64,000 bases of DNA from the NCBI GenBank assembly GCA_029204225.1, contig CM055103.1:6568852-6632851 (forward strand). Direction: 5' to 3'. A model generated the notes under the pieces. That model made no database searches. It was not told where the DNA came from and saw only the letters and a list, made by a program, of their open reading frames with translations. This document shows positions 25,455-34,519 of the stretch, piece by piece. Source of the stretch: Diphasiastrum complanatum. Taxonomy: Eukaryota; Streptophyta; Lycopodiopsida; Lycopodiales; Lycopodiaceae. Both the position numbers and the translations under genes were made by a program. Each line of letters begins with the position of its first letter. The first letter of the stretch is position 1.

Positions 25455-27668
25455 CTAGGACTCTAGATATTTCGTTTGGTCGTCCAGGTTGAGCTCCTTG
25501 AGCTCTGCATCGGCACTTAGATTCTCCTTTGACGTAGAAACTGCAGGCAATGTTGGCTCCATTTGACCTCGCGTCAACTGGTTTGTCACTGTTGGATGTC
25601 TTTCATTAAAAAGATGAGTTTTCGCTTGGTCACACAAGGTGAGCTCCTTGAGCTCTGCATCGGCACTTGAATTCACCTTTGATGTAGAGACTATAGGCAA
25701 TTTTGGCTCCATTTGTTCCCGTGCCAGCTGGTCTGTCACTGTTGGTTGTCCTTCGTTAAATAGGTGAATGAGATTGGGAGGAATGGTTGGCTCAGGTTCA
25801 TTTGTGTCGTTCTTTTCTAGTTGGTCCCCTGGCACAGCTCTGACGACACAAGGTCTCCTGCCATTATATAATAACACAAGGTTAACCCCTTTTGCCAAGA
25901 AGGCCACCACATGTTCGTTAAACCAACTTAATCCCAAAATAGCGTCGAAGGCATCCATCTTCAAGATTGTGAACGTTAGTCGATTCTTCCAGGCTCCCAG
26001 AGAGATTGGTAAGTTGGTTGCCAATCTACAAGTGGTCATTGTACCTTTCGCGGTCTCCACACAAATAGGAGTCACATTTTCTTCACATTGGATGTCCAAT
26101 TCTCCTGTCAGTTTTTCTGACAAGTAGTTATGAGACGCCCCCAGGTCTACCATGAAGTAAATGATCCTGCCTTGAATACAGCCTTTCAGGTACAATAACT
26201 TGGATCCTCTCGCAGGAGTCGCCATAAGATGTTCACGATAAGCCGCAAGTGCCCCTATCTGTTGCAAGGCATTCAGGTCAGACTCCGTCAAATCCGTTTC
26301 TGGGTCCTCTTCATCATCTTGTTCACCATCTTCTTGATCAAATGCCTCTCTCTCCATCCTATCAAATCCTTCAATGGCAGCCATGATTTGCTTATTCAAT
26401 GGTTTGGGGCATGATCTCCAAGAGTGACCTTGCTGATGACAGTTGAAGCAACGCATGGAACTGCCCACTGTTGGTGAGCTGTTGCTGTGACTAGTCGAAG
26501 ATCCAACATTGTTTCTTCTCTGGAACATGTTCCCTCCATTGTTGCCTTGGTTGCCAAACCCTGTTTTTGTTGGGAATTTATTCACGCTACTCGAGGCTTG
26601 GTTGCCATTTGGAGCTGAGTCCCCTCTTGAAAAGAAGCTCGGACTCGGTCTGGATCCACTAAATACTCTTGTTGAGGTTGCGGGAGCAGCTGGTGCCAAT
26701 GTGCTCTCATAATCACAAACCATTTCAGCCGCTCGAATAGTTGAATTGAAATCATGGGGCATGTAGCTGTCTATCGCACGTCGGGTCCAGGATTGCATTC
26801 CAGACAATAGGTAATGAGTTTTGTCCGCCTCGGACATATCTTCAATAACCCATACACTCTGTCTGAATCTATTGAGGTACTCTCGCAATGACCCTTTCTG
26901 TTTGAGCCCCGATAATTCTGTCCTCAATCTCATGTGTGAATCCTTCGGTATGAACTCCTCTCGTAACGCGGCTTTGAATGCGTCCCATGTTTGAAAATGC
27001 ATTCCTGCCATCCGGTACCAATTTGTAGTGTAGCCCTCAAAATATGCTAATGCCAAGTCAGTTCTTTCTTCCTCAGGAGTGTTCATTAGACGGAAGTAAT
27101 GGTCCATGTGAAACAACCAATCTTCCACAACTCGAATATCACGCTCTCCTTTGAAAGTAGGTGGTGCTTTCACTTTGGCAGTCTTTCTTGGGCCCTCCGT
27201 GGTTCGCGCTCGTGGTTCTCTTGGTATCTGTGGAGGAGGCGCCACTGCATTCTCCCTAGTTGCTTCCAACTCTTCAAACCTGGCTTCGAGCTGTGTTAGC
27301 CCGTCTCTCATTTCTCTAGCAAGGTTAATTTGGGTAAGATTCATGGCTCGCAAGGATGTTTGCCATTCTTTCCTTTCGGTTTCTCTATCCTTCTTCACCT
27401 CGCTAAGCATAGCCGTCATTGCGCTTGATAAGTATTGCCGCATCTTCACTTCAAAGAGGTCCTGTTGTGCCTCTGGCAAGGGTTCATCTCTTGGTGTAGG
27501 TTCAGAAGGGCCACCCATCTCTTCATGGAGGGGCGCCACTGTGGAGTGCATACGCTCTTTCTTTCTCGACTTGGACCTGGTGCCATCTCGATGCATGCGA
27601 GAGCTGTATTCTCGAGTCAGCTCTTCTCCGTCCGTCAGTGCTCGTAACTCTTCAAGATGGTCCTCCAT
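25455..27668 (-). CDS. Gag-protease polyprotein of TR-GAG-like element
   Basis: A 737-codon uninterrupted ORF. Residues 1-140 are charged and probably helical. The retrotransposon Gag capsid domain spans about 165-310 (APPTFKGERDIRVVEDWLF, later FIPKDSHMRLR and LREYLNRFRQ). A Ser/Asn-rich linker follows, then one zinc knuckle at 407-420 (C407, C410, H415, C420; pattern CX2CX4HX4C) for RNA binding. An acidic stretch leads to a retropepsin-like domain around 490-590 with the flap-side motif ILGLSWF. The catalytic triplet reads D508-L-G instead of D-S/T-G, so protease activity is doubtful. The C-terminus is a 50-residue tandem duplication (HLFNE...). The ORF ends before any reverse transcriptase. 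It probably forms the particle that packages element RNA. Confidence 0.95.
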   Translation of the reverse strand: MEDHLEELRALTDGEELTREYSSRMHRDGTRSKSRKKERMHSTVAPLHEEMGGPSEPTPRDEPLPEAQQDLFEVKMRQYLSSAMTAMLSEVKKDRETERKEWQTSLRAMNLTQINLAREMRDGLTQLEARFEELEATRENAVAPPPQIPREPRARTTEGPRKTAKVKAPPTFKGERDIRVVEDWLFHMDHYFRLMNTPEEERTDLALAYFEGYTTNWYRMAGMHFQTWDAFKAALREEFIPKDSHMRLRTELSGLKQKGSLREYLNRFRQSVWVIEDMSEADKTHYLLSGMQSWTRRAIDSYMPHDFNSTIRAAEMVCDYESTLAPAAPATSTRVFSGSRPSPSFFSRGDSAPNGNQASSSVNKFPTKTGFGNQGNNGGNMFQRRNNVGSSTSHSNSSPTVGSSMRCFNCHQQGHSWRSCPKPLNKQIMAAIEGFDRMEREAFDQEDGEQDDEEDPETDLTESDLNALQQIGALAAYREHLMATPARGSKLLYLKGCIQGRIIYFMVDLGASHNYLSEKLTGELDIQCEENVTPICVETAKGTMTTCRLATNLPISLGAWKNRLTFTILKMDAFDAILGLSWFNEHVVAFLAKGVNLVLLYNGRRPCVVRAVPGDQLEKNDTNEPEPTIPPNLIHLFNEGQPTVTDQLAREQMEPKLPIVSTSKVNSSADAELKELTLCDQAKTHLFNERHPTVTNQLTRGQMEPTLPAVSTSKENLSADAELKELNLDDQTKYLES
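25480..25785 (-). repeat. 150-bp in-frame tandem duplication in gag 3' end
   Basis: Two adjacent copies share GTGAGCTCCTTGAGCTCTGC and similar phrases (about 25488 and about 25640 on the plus strand). They encode two 50-residue repeats, each with HLFNE-x-x-PTVT, QMEP-LP and DAELKEL. The copies have diverged, so the duplication predates this insertion. Confidence 0.9.
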
Positions 27669-28023
27669 TATAGTCAGAGGTGTACTTCCAACAGATTATC
27701 GCCTCAATCCTTTTTATATTTGAAGCTCTCCCTTCTGTCAGCCGGGCCCCACAGCTCTCTTTTCTTCTTTATTAAATCAGCTTCAATGAAAATATCCCTT
27801 CCTCAAACTTAGCACGCCCACATCACCTGAGAGCCAAGTAGGAACCAGGTCATTTGTGTCCAAGCAAGCACACGACAAACGGAACATACCAACCAAAGCA
27901 AACATAGAGGATCCCTCTCAAGCCACAAACCCCCCCTGAGACCGGACGTAGGACCTTTGCCTAGCCGCGCCCACACAAATCTATCACAGAATTAGCCCAC
28001 GGGGAAACATCCATCCAACCATC

Positions 28024-28411
28024 CGTGCTTTCACCATTAAGCAGCACATTGCCTCAGTCACGCCCCACCACTTTTTGGTCGATAGCCCTTATAGCTAAAC
28101 GATCGGCAGCTATCCCGCACCGGCAGCTAACCACCCGTGCTTTACACCCGAATTCGAGCAGCATCTCTGTATCAATGGTTAACCCGTACAGTTCGAATAT
28201 GTCGCCCCGCACCCCACAAGGTACAGACCGTGCTTTCACCTACCTAGGCAGCACTTTGCCTCATCCGTCCTACGTGCAGACAGCGCCAGGCCCGAACCGC
28301 GAGAACTGACCGTGCTTACACCTCGAGGGCAGCACTTTGACTCATCAAGTCCCCCGTTCTGCCGACCACCCCGACCGTGGACGCACCCGTGCTTACACTG
28401 TGGGCAGCACC
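28024..28411 (-). promoter_or_regulatory. Leader array of five GTGCT/AGCAC stem-loop motifs
   Basis: Between the primer site and the gag start the leader has five repeats of the form CCGTGCTT..., a 12-18 nt spacer, then GCAGCAC. The arms are GTGCT at 28025, 28137, 28230, 28312 and 28389, and AGCAC (or AGCAT in the second) at 28043, 28160, 28250, 28331 and 28406. Each can fold into a short hairpin on the RNA. Spacing is 77-112 bp. The same five are recognisable in the outer element. Position suggests an RNA packaging or dimer signal; this is inference. Confidence 0.7.
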
Positions 28412-28486
28412 TTGCGCAACGGTTGTCCTGACAAATCCCAAAAACGTGGCCATCCCTGTGAGACTTGCGTAGCTGACCGGCTAGTC

Positions 28487-28499
28487 GGCTCTGATACCA
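28487..28499 (-). promoter_or_regulatory. Primer binding site of inner element
   Basis: GGCTCTGATACCA on the plus strand is TGGTATCAGAGCC on the element strand, two bases after the 5' LTR end. It is complementary to the 3' end of plant initiator-Met tRNA. Confidence 0.97.
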
Positions 28500-28501
28500 C
28501 A

Positions 28502-29420
28502 TGTTGCGCCGGCGCCTCAAAGGGCGCTGGGACTTGAGCGGTTTCCCCAACACGCGCTTAAGTCTAACATTCATCCATCATGCACTTACGTAAAAGCCAA
28601 CTCAGAATCGTAACAAGCTTAACCATTCAGACTTAAGAAAACTGGAATCCCAACCAACCCGAAAGCCAACTCAGAATCCGTCCCCAAAAGGTAACCAAAG
28701 GCAAAGACAAGCCACACATGAAACCCAAGGCATAGTGGTCGCCAAACTGACCAATTGGCATAGCGGCAAGCCCCATGTCGATGACAGGGACCCTTAGGCG
28801 CCAGCGACGCAAAAAGGTTGTAGTAAGGGTCCTTCCACTTGGACCAGTCCCGGAGGCGAAACCGAAATGGTAATCATCCCCAAGGATCAACTTTATTAGA
28901 TTTGGAAGAGGTTACATTCATACATAGACTGACCGGTCTCGGGGCCACCAACACGTGCTGGGCATTGTGCCTGGCTCGTGCTGGTAGAGGGAGCTGAGAC
29001 CTGGCGACTGGATTCCTGGCGCTGGTTGAGCTGCCCAAGTTTCTGTCTGCCGGACTCCCCCTATAGTTCTGCTGTGATTCGGCGCACCCCCTCTGGTTTG
29101 AAACATAGTGCTTTCTGGTAAAGCACGCTTTTTAGGACTTAGTTTTTATTTGCTGATTAAGCCTGGCAAGCCTGGCAGAATCAGTCTGGCTCCCGGACAT
29201 GGGTCCCGGGAGCCGTCCCGGCGGCCGAATCAACCTGCTTTCCTGACTAGGCCATGACTCGAGCTCCAGAGCTAGCTCATGACTTTGTGACTACTTGACT
29301 GGCTCACCACAGGTCGGAGGCTCAGTCCTTGACATTCTAACTTGCTCTGGGACCTTAGGGAGTGTCACCCCTTTGAGTCTTACAGGGCACGCTGGGTGCA
29401 CCCAAGTCAGCTTTACAACA
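28502..29420 (-). repeat. Inner element 5' LTR
   Basis: 919 bp, same ends as the 3' LTR. It should carry the promoter for the gag transcript read leftward. The AATAAA hexamer on the element strand is at 28892-28897. Confidence 0.97.
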
Positions 29421-29425
29421 CCGCA
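29421..29425. repeat. Target site duplication, right copy
   Basis: CCGCA, identical to 24164-24168. The sequence beyond it (CCCATACAAATCGATCACAG) continues the outer element's leader, as judged from the inner element's own 27966-27985. Confidence 0.95.
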
Positions 29426-29942
29426 CCCATACAAATCGATCACAGAATCAGCCCACATAAGACACCCCTCCAACTATCCGTGCTTTTACCATTAAGCAGC
29501 ACATTGCCTTAGTCACGCCCCACCACTTTTTGGTCGATAGCCCTTATAGCTAAACGATCGGCAGCTATCTCGCACCGGCAGCTAACCACCCGTGCTTTAC
29601 ACCTGAATTCGAGCAGCATCTCTGTATCAATGGTTAACTTGTATAGTTCGAATATGTCACCCCGCACCCCACAAGGCACAGACCGTGCTTACACCAACCT
29701 AATGGCAGCAAACTGTCTCATTTGTCCTACGTGTAGACAGCTTCAGGCCCGAACCGTGAGAACTGGCCGTGCTTACACCTCAAGGGCAACACCTTGACTC
29801 ATCAAGTCCCCCGTTTTGTCGACCACCCCGACCGTGGATGCACCCGTGCTTACACTGTGGGCAGCACCTTGCACAATAGTTGTCTTGATGAACCCCAAAT
29901 AGTGGCCATTTCTGTGAGATCCGCATAGCTATCTAGCCAGTC

Positions 29943-29955
29943 GGCTCTGATACCA
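29943..29955 (-). promoter_or_regulatory. Primer binding site of outer element
   Basis: TGGTATCAGAGCC on the minus strand, two bases from the LTR that starts at 29958. Confidence 0.93.
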
Positions 29956-29957
29956 CA

Positions 29958-31156
29958 TGTAGTGCAGGCATCCCAAAGGGAGCCGGGAACCATGACTTAG
30001 CTTCCCAGCCTTCAACTCTTGCCATCCAAACCCACTTGACATACAAGCAGCCAACTCGCCAACAACGATCAGACTTAACCAACTTGAAGTTCCGAAACCA
30101 ACATTGAGATCCAACCTGGCGCCATGCCAGATCGGGGGTCCCGATGTGGGTGACTTCCCTCCAAGCAAGCCGCCCGACATACATCAAACTTAACCAACTC
30201 GAAGCTTTGTTACAAATGAGTAACATCCATTCCAAGCAAGTAGTCTGACTTACATCAGACTTAACCAACTGAAAGCATCGTCACGAGCGCTGGAAGCCAA
30301 CCTGGCGCCACGCCAGACTGGACAGCCATAAATAGGTAACTTCCACCCAAGCAAGCCATCCAACTCAGCCGACAGGTTGTAGCCCGTTCCCCAAGAGCTT
30401 AACCCATTCACGTTCATGCAAGGAACACTCAGAACCACAAGCCGCAACAGATATGGAGACAACCAGTTCCTGGACCATATGGTCCCGACAGCATACCACT
30501 GGCGCCACGGACCAAATGGTCCCGACGGCATACCGCTGGCGTCCCAGGATACGACCCTCAACTATGTGCCAACTTAAAAATTTTGAAGTGGCCTTACAAC
30601 TGGCGCTTTTACCGAACACTGAAACCCAGAAGGTAATCAGAGTCAGGTTGAGGAAAATCCCACTTTATTGATAAATATGAGAAGGTTACATTTCAAGTGT
30701 GTGACTGACCCTAGTCTTCGGGACATTAGCATGCCAAGGCGAGAGCCATGACAACATTCCAGCAAGGGAGGTTGAGACTTGGTTGGAGCTCGCCCTGAGT
30801 CGCAACCCGCACTCCCCTATAGTATTGGTGGGATTCGGCACCCCCCTCATACCAAGCACTCTACCTAGGCTGGTAAAGCACATTTTTCTCTCTCTAGAAA
30901 GTCATTTTCTCTCTCTAGATTTTATTGATCCACAGGCTTCCTTTAATCATGCTTAGATCGTGTGAGGTGATTGCACATCGATTTGAGCTCTCTGGACTTC
31001 GCTAGAACCGATCAAAGATTTTCAGCCATAGGAACTTGGTGCCGGCTGGATTCTGGTCACAGTGGTGCCGGGAGCAACAGGGGCGCTGCTGGCGCCGAGG
31101 ACAATGCTGGTGCCAGTGGCGCCGGAAGTAAAGCTTGTAAAGGTAGCTTTACAACA
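29958..31156 (-). repeat. Outer element 5' LTR
   Basis: 1199 bp, starting TGTAGTGCAGG and ending TTTACAACA on the plus strand. The AATAAA hexamer on the element strand is at 30664-30669. It contains internal repeats: three copies of an AACTTAACCAAC-GAA-like phrase at about 30070-30270, and a 37-bp doublet at 30472-30545 (GGACCAWATGGTCCCGAC). The right 500 bp match the truncated LTR at 21891-22432. Confidence 0.85.
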
Positions 31157-32085
31157 ATACCACTGCCTACACTTGATGACACTAAAAAGAGAAAAAAATA
31201 AGCTAAACCACACAAGAAAAATGGTAATTGTTCTCTAGCAACAATGCTAGAAATTGTATTGGCCTTGGCCTAAAAGTACATGTCACATGGGGATTTCAAT
31301 CCCAAGGGAATGGTGCCTTGCGAAGTTAGCTTAACCTCTTGGCTTTCTACTCTCCACTCCTAATCAACCACACCTATCAAACTATGAACAAGATTAAGCA
31401 AGGGAGGCCTCTTACACCCGACCCTCTCAATTTGCAAACAACTAGGAAATACAGCAAATCAAAACATTTAAAAAGTGAGAGAGCAGAGAAAGTGGGATAC
31501 AAGGATATTCGAGTCATCAAACAGACATAGTCTCCTCCTGTATGGACATGAAAAGTAAGTACAAGAGGTGCCTTTTTATTCTTGGGGAAGGTCTTACCCC
31601 TTCTCTCTAATTGGCTACTTCAAAATGGCAAGGATTCTAATCCAAGCCCTTTACTAGAAATCTAGTAGTTTCTGTTTAGTCAATGGGTCCTCACATGAAT
31701 CATGTACTTTTTCATTTGTACCTCTAGAATCCTCACATGATTCATGTGAGTCCCCACTTGCTTAACTTAGAAACTTGATTTTAAGCCTATACACTATTTC
31801 ATTTTAATCTACTGTCCAAGTCGATTGTTCCTAGAATACAACTTATACTATTTTACTAACTATGTTCACTGGGTTGGGCTTATACACGTCAAAGCCAATG
31901 CCCCCTTATTTATCCTACTTGTACAATATCTTCTGGCGGGACCCCCTAAGTGCCCAACATTGTAGTACTATCTCTTGGGGACTCGAATTTAGCACATTGT
32001 TTGAAATGTTGAAATTATAGACTTTGTGCAAGGGACCAAAGGTGGGTGTTATCTAGACAATGACAAGACCTATGAACAAATTTTA
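31157..32085. other. Intergenic, no gene seen
   Basis: No recognisable coding sequence. The small ORF at 31339-31530 has no identifiable motif. Confidence 0.45.
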
Positions 32086-32089
32086 GCAA

Positions 32090-32208
32090 AATGCATGTGA
32101 AAAACCTTGACATAGGTAACTATTCATGCCCTAAGGATGAGGCCCAAGAAAATGCATGTGAAAAACCTTGACATAGGTAACTATTCATGATAAGGATGAG
32201 GCCCAAGG
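32090..32208. repeat. Tandem duplication (61-bp unit)
   Basis: AATGCATGTGAAAAACCTTG starts at 32090 and again at 32151. The copies are nearly identical except for a 3-bp indel near the end. Confidence 0.95.
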
Positions 32209-33340
32209 GAACGCCAAATCTTAGGCATCTTAGCATAGTTCCAACATTTAACTTGCTATGATGTATGTGCTAACTGTATAATAAATTTGAGTACTTGGTG
32301 GTTGTTTTGGCAATATGTTCCTTTCACTAGCATCTCTATGTAATTGTGCGCATCCTAACGTTACCACAAAAAGGCATAGCCAAGTTTTGAGCACATGAGC
32401 ACCTAGATGTTCTTTTTTTTTTTCAAAACTTGGAACTCAAGCTAGAATTTTTGTGGATGTAATAATAAATTGGTTACTTCACTTTCATAAGCATTATTGC
32501 TTGTTATATAAAAGAAAACAAAATTTCAAAATTGATATTCTATAAAAGTGCAAAATATGAAGTTTTCTTGAAGGTGAAACTCCCTTTTTTGGCATTTGCA
32601 AGACAATGCTATGTGTTCAAATTGGTCAATGGAGTGTATACAAAAGTCAACATTAAAGTCAATATTGTAAATTTTAAGGGTATGTGCACACAAAAAGTTT
32701 GCCACATTGCTGAAGACTTTATTGTAATTACACGGACCTTTATATGTAAATAACAAAAAATCTATGTACTTCTCTTTTTCTTGCATGCACCTTCATATGC
32801 AAGTCATGAATAATAAAAAATTCACGTCCCTATCTTTTTTCTTGCATGCATCCTTAGGCTCTCAACTTGCATGATGCGCCAACATCATTACCACCAACAA
32901 TAAATATAAAAGATTATCTATTTGCATTCTCGAAATCATTTCATATATGTTTTATTATTGTTGTCATGTCTCTACTCATGCATACACTTTTAGTTAGAAT
33001 TCAATCTTTGAGGCAAGAAAAGTAAATGCTACCCAATTAGACCACATTTTCACGACAATTAGGGTTTGATAGTAGCCAATTACCTTCCATCCAATCTTAT
33101 ACCATCACATATTTTATTCAGAAAATTTGTGGCAACTCCATTGTGGTATATCACAACTTTATTGTTTCAATTTGAAAACCATGATTATAAGTCAATCAAT
33201 GGAAAATATGTTCATAACATCAATTTTTGACAAACTTTTTGAGTGAGAAAGGTGGGTGTCGTGAGGAGAGTTAGGTGAGACCCAACACTTATGGGCAATC
33301 CCCATCGACTGCCGATTCTAGAATTTGGAGACATGCTAGT

Positions 33341-33474
33341 CACAATCCACAAAGTAGGTTGAGTTAGTTGAGATAAGCACTTATAGGCCATCCTTATGAT
33401 TTGGAATCACAATCCACAAAGTAGGTTGAGTTAGTTGAGATTAGCACTTATAGGCCATCCTTATGATTTGGAAT
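33341..33474. repeat. Tandem duplication (67-bp unit)
   Basis: CACAATCCACAAAGTAGGTT starts at 33341 and 33408. The two units differ by about one base, so this is a recent duplication. Confidence 0.95.
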
Positions 33475-33521
33475 TTGGAATTTGGGGACATGCTAGTTTC
33501 AATCCACGTAATTGATTTTTT

Positions 33522-33568
33522 GTGACTATTCTGCCCATTTCTGAACAGATTAAAAGCAGAATAGTCAC
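33522..33568. repeat. Perfect 13-bp inverted repeat
   Basis: GTGACTATTCTGC at 33522-33534 and its exact reverse complement at 33556-33568, with 21 bp between. It lies 130 bp before a larger palindrome and could be the edge of a foldback element. Confidence 0.85.
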
Positions 33569-33591
33569 CTGTTTTTTAAAAAAAATATTTT

Positions 33592-33690
33592 AGTGCAGAT
33601 TATGCCTGCGTCTGCCACGTGGCAGCATCGGATTGGTCTCAAATTTTTTTAGTGCTGATTCTACTTGCACCTGCCACGTGGCAGCTAAGG
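33592..33690. promoter_or_regulatory. Duplicated segment with two G-boxes
   Basis: A 59-bp unit occurs twice. Each copy carries CTGCCACGTGGCAG, a palindromic G-box (CACGTG at 33616-33621 and 33675-33680). A TGACGTCA bZIP-type site follows at 33913-33920. In plants such clusters are typical of bZIP/bHLH-responsive promoters, but chance or a transposon origin is possible. Confidence 0.5.
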
Positions 33691-33698
33691 ATTACGCA

Positions 33699-33821
33699 AT
33701 GGAAGGGGCCGGGTAGAGGCCATTCTGCCCGGTTCGGATTTCCAAAATTTTTTAGGCTCGAGCCTAAAAAAATTCTGGAAATCCTTACCGGGCAAAATGG
33801 CCTCTGCCCAACTCCTTCCAT
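33699..33821. repeat. 123-bp near-perfect palindrome
   Basis: The arms are 33699-33759 and 33760-33821, meeting at GGCTCGAGCC with no loop. I count roughly ten mismatches and one indel over 61 bp. RNA from either strand would form a long hairpin. It could be a foldback MITE, a small-RNA hairpin locus, or a young inverted duplication. Confidence 0.85.
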
Positions 33822-34056
33822 AATAGAGAACGGTCTCTCCGGTTTTGCTCAACAGGTGAGAGGGTTTGTAAGTTTTTCAAAAGTTAGCTCTTGGAGAGAA
33901 CAATCTCTCGAGTGACGTCATCGCGGGTGAGGGGGTGAGCATGGAAAGAGCCCTTTATTGGAAGGGAATGCAATATGGAACAAAAAAAAAACTATCTAAA
34001 CTTTTGTTTCCCAACTGTCGTCTCGTTCTCTCTTTTAAGTCGTTACATGAACAAGA

Positions 34057-34132
34057 ATGAGAATGAGAGAGAGAGGAAGAGAGAGCGAGAGCGAGAGAGC
34101 GAGAGAGAGAGAGCGCGCGCGAGAGCGAGCGA
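34057..34132. repeat. Imperfect GA/GC purine-rich tract
   Basis: GAGAGAGA interrupted by GCGA and GCGCGCGC. Plant 5' leaders often carry GA tracts. It lies 90 bp before a strong splice donor at 34223. Confidence 0.9.
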
Positions 34133-34289
34133 GCACAAAGGCTTACCCCTAGTGCGTTGTGAGCTGACGATCGTGTAGTGCCGAAGAAGTTTGTTGATTC
34201 GGTGCTTACTTACTGATTTGAGGTAAGAAACTGGATTGCTTAAACAGATCTGCCCTTTCATATGCTCAACATTTTTTCTGATTCATTAG

Positions 34290-34512
34290 AGTCGGTCAAA
34301 AGAGGATGATGCATCACAAGATACAAGAACTAACCGTTTCCGGAAATGGCCATTTGTTTGGATTCCTGTTTCCAGTGTAGTTACGCCAGAAATGCTTTCT
34401 GTTTTGGCTTGCACCTCTGTGACTAAATACAATGTGTCTGCATTAGAAATGAGGGCCAATATTAATATGAAGGATTTAAGCACAATGGATTTTTTTGTCA
34501 CTTTTCCACCAG
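34290..34512 (+). other. Possible exon of unknown gene
   Basis: A donor-like GAG|GTAAGAAA at 34222/34223, a pyrimidine-rich acceptor ending TTCATTAG at 34289 and a second donor-like CCACCAG|GTAAAA at 34512/34513 frame a 223-bp segment. That segment is open in one plus-strand frame (includes FRKWPFVWIPVSSVVTPEM and MRANINMKDLSTMDFFVTF). I do not recognise the protein. An open frame of this length can occur by chance. It may alternatively be part of a 5' leader. Confidence 0.3.
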
Positions 34513-34519
34513 GTAAAAC

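Larger units (their letters stand above)
24169..29420 (-). mobile_element. Inner LTR retrotransposon, TR-GAG-like (Gag-protease only)
   Basis: Complete 5252-bp element. It has 919-bp LTRs (24169-25087 and 28502-29420) that begin TGTTG and end CAACA, a CCGCA target duplication, a primer site at 28487-28499 and a polypurine tract at 25088-25098. One long Gag-protease ORF lies on the minus strand (25455-27668). I compared the LTRs by eye and saw a single difference (24783 G versus 29116 T), so insertion is recent. No reverse transcriptase, RNase H or integrase is present. The layout matches the non-autonomous class described in plants as TR-GAG (terminal repeat with Gag). Mobilisation would need polymerase and integrase from another element. 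It inserted into the leader of a related element. Confidence 0.95.
21891..31156 (-). mobile_element. Outer non-autonomous LTR element, split by a related insertion
   Basis: Partial LTR at 21891-22432, polypurine tract (TCCACCCCACC on the plus strand) at 22433-22443, and a full LTR at 29958-31156. The primer site (TGGTATCAGAGCC on the minus strand) is at 29943-29955. The interior (22433-24168 plus 29426-29957, about 2.27 kb) is interrupted by the inner element. The leader next to the primer site is closely similar to the inner element's leader, so the two are relatives. The interior has no Gag, protease or polymerase motif, which makes this a non-autonomous element. The far end of the left LTR is missing or replaced. 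Confidence 0.8.

Noticed and set aside
27151-27723. 190-codon plus-strand ORF
   Set aside because: Shadow of the Gag-protease ORF on the other strand.
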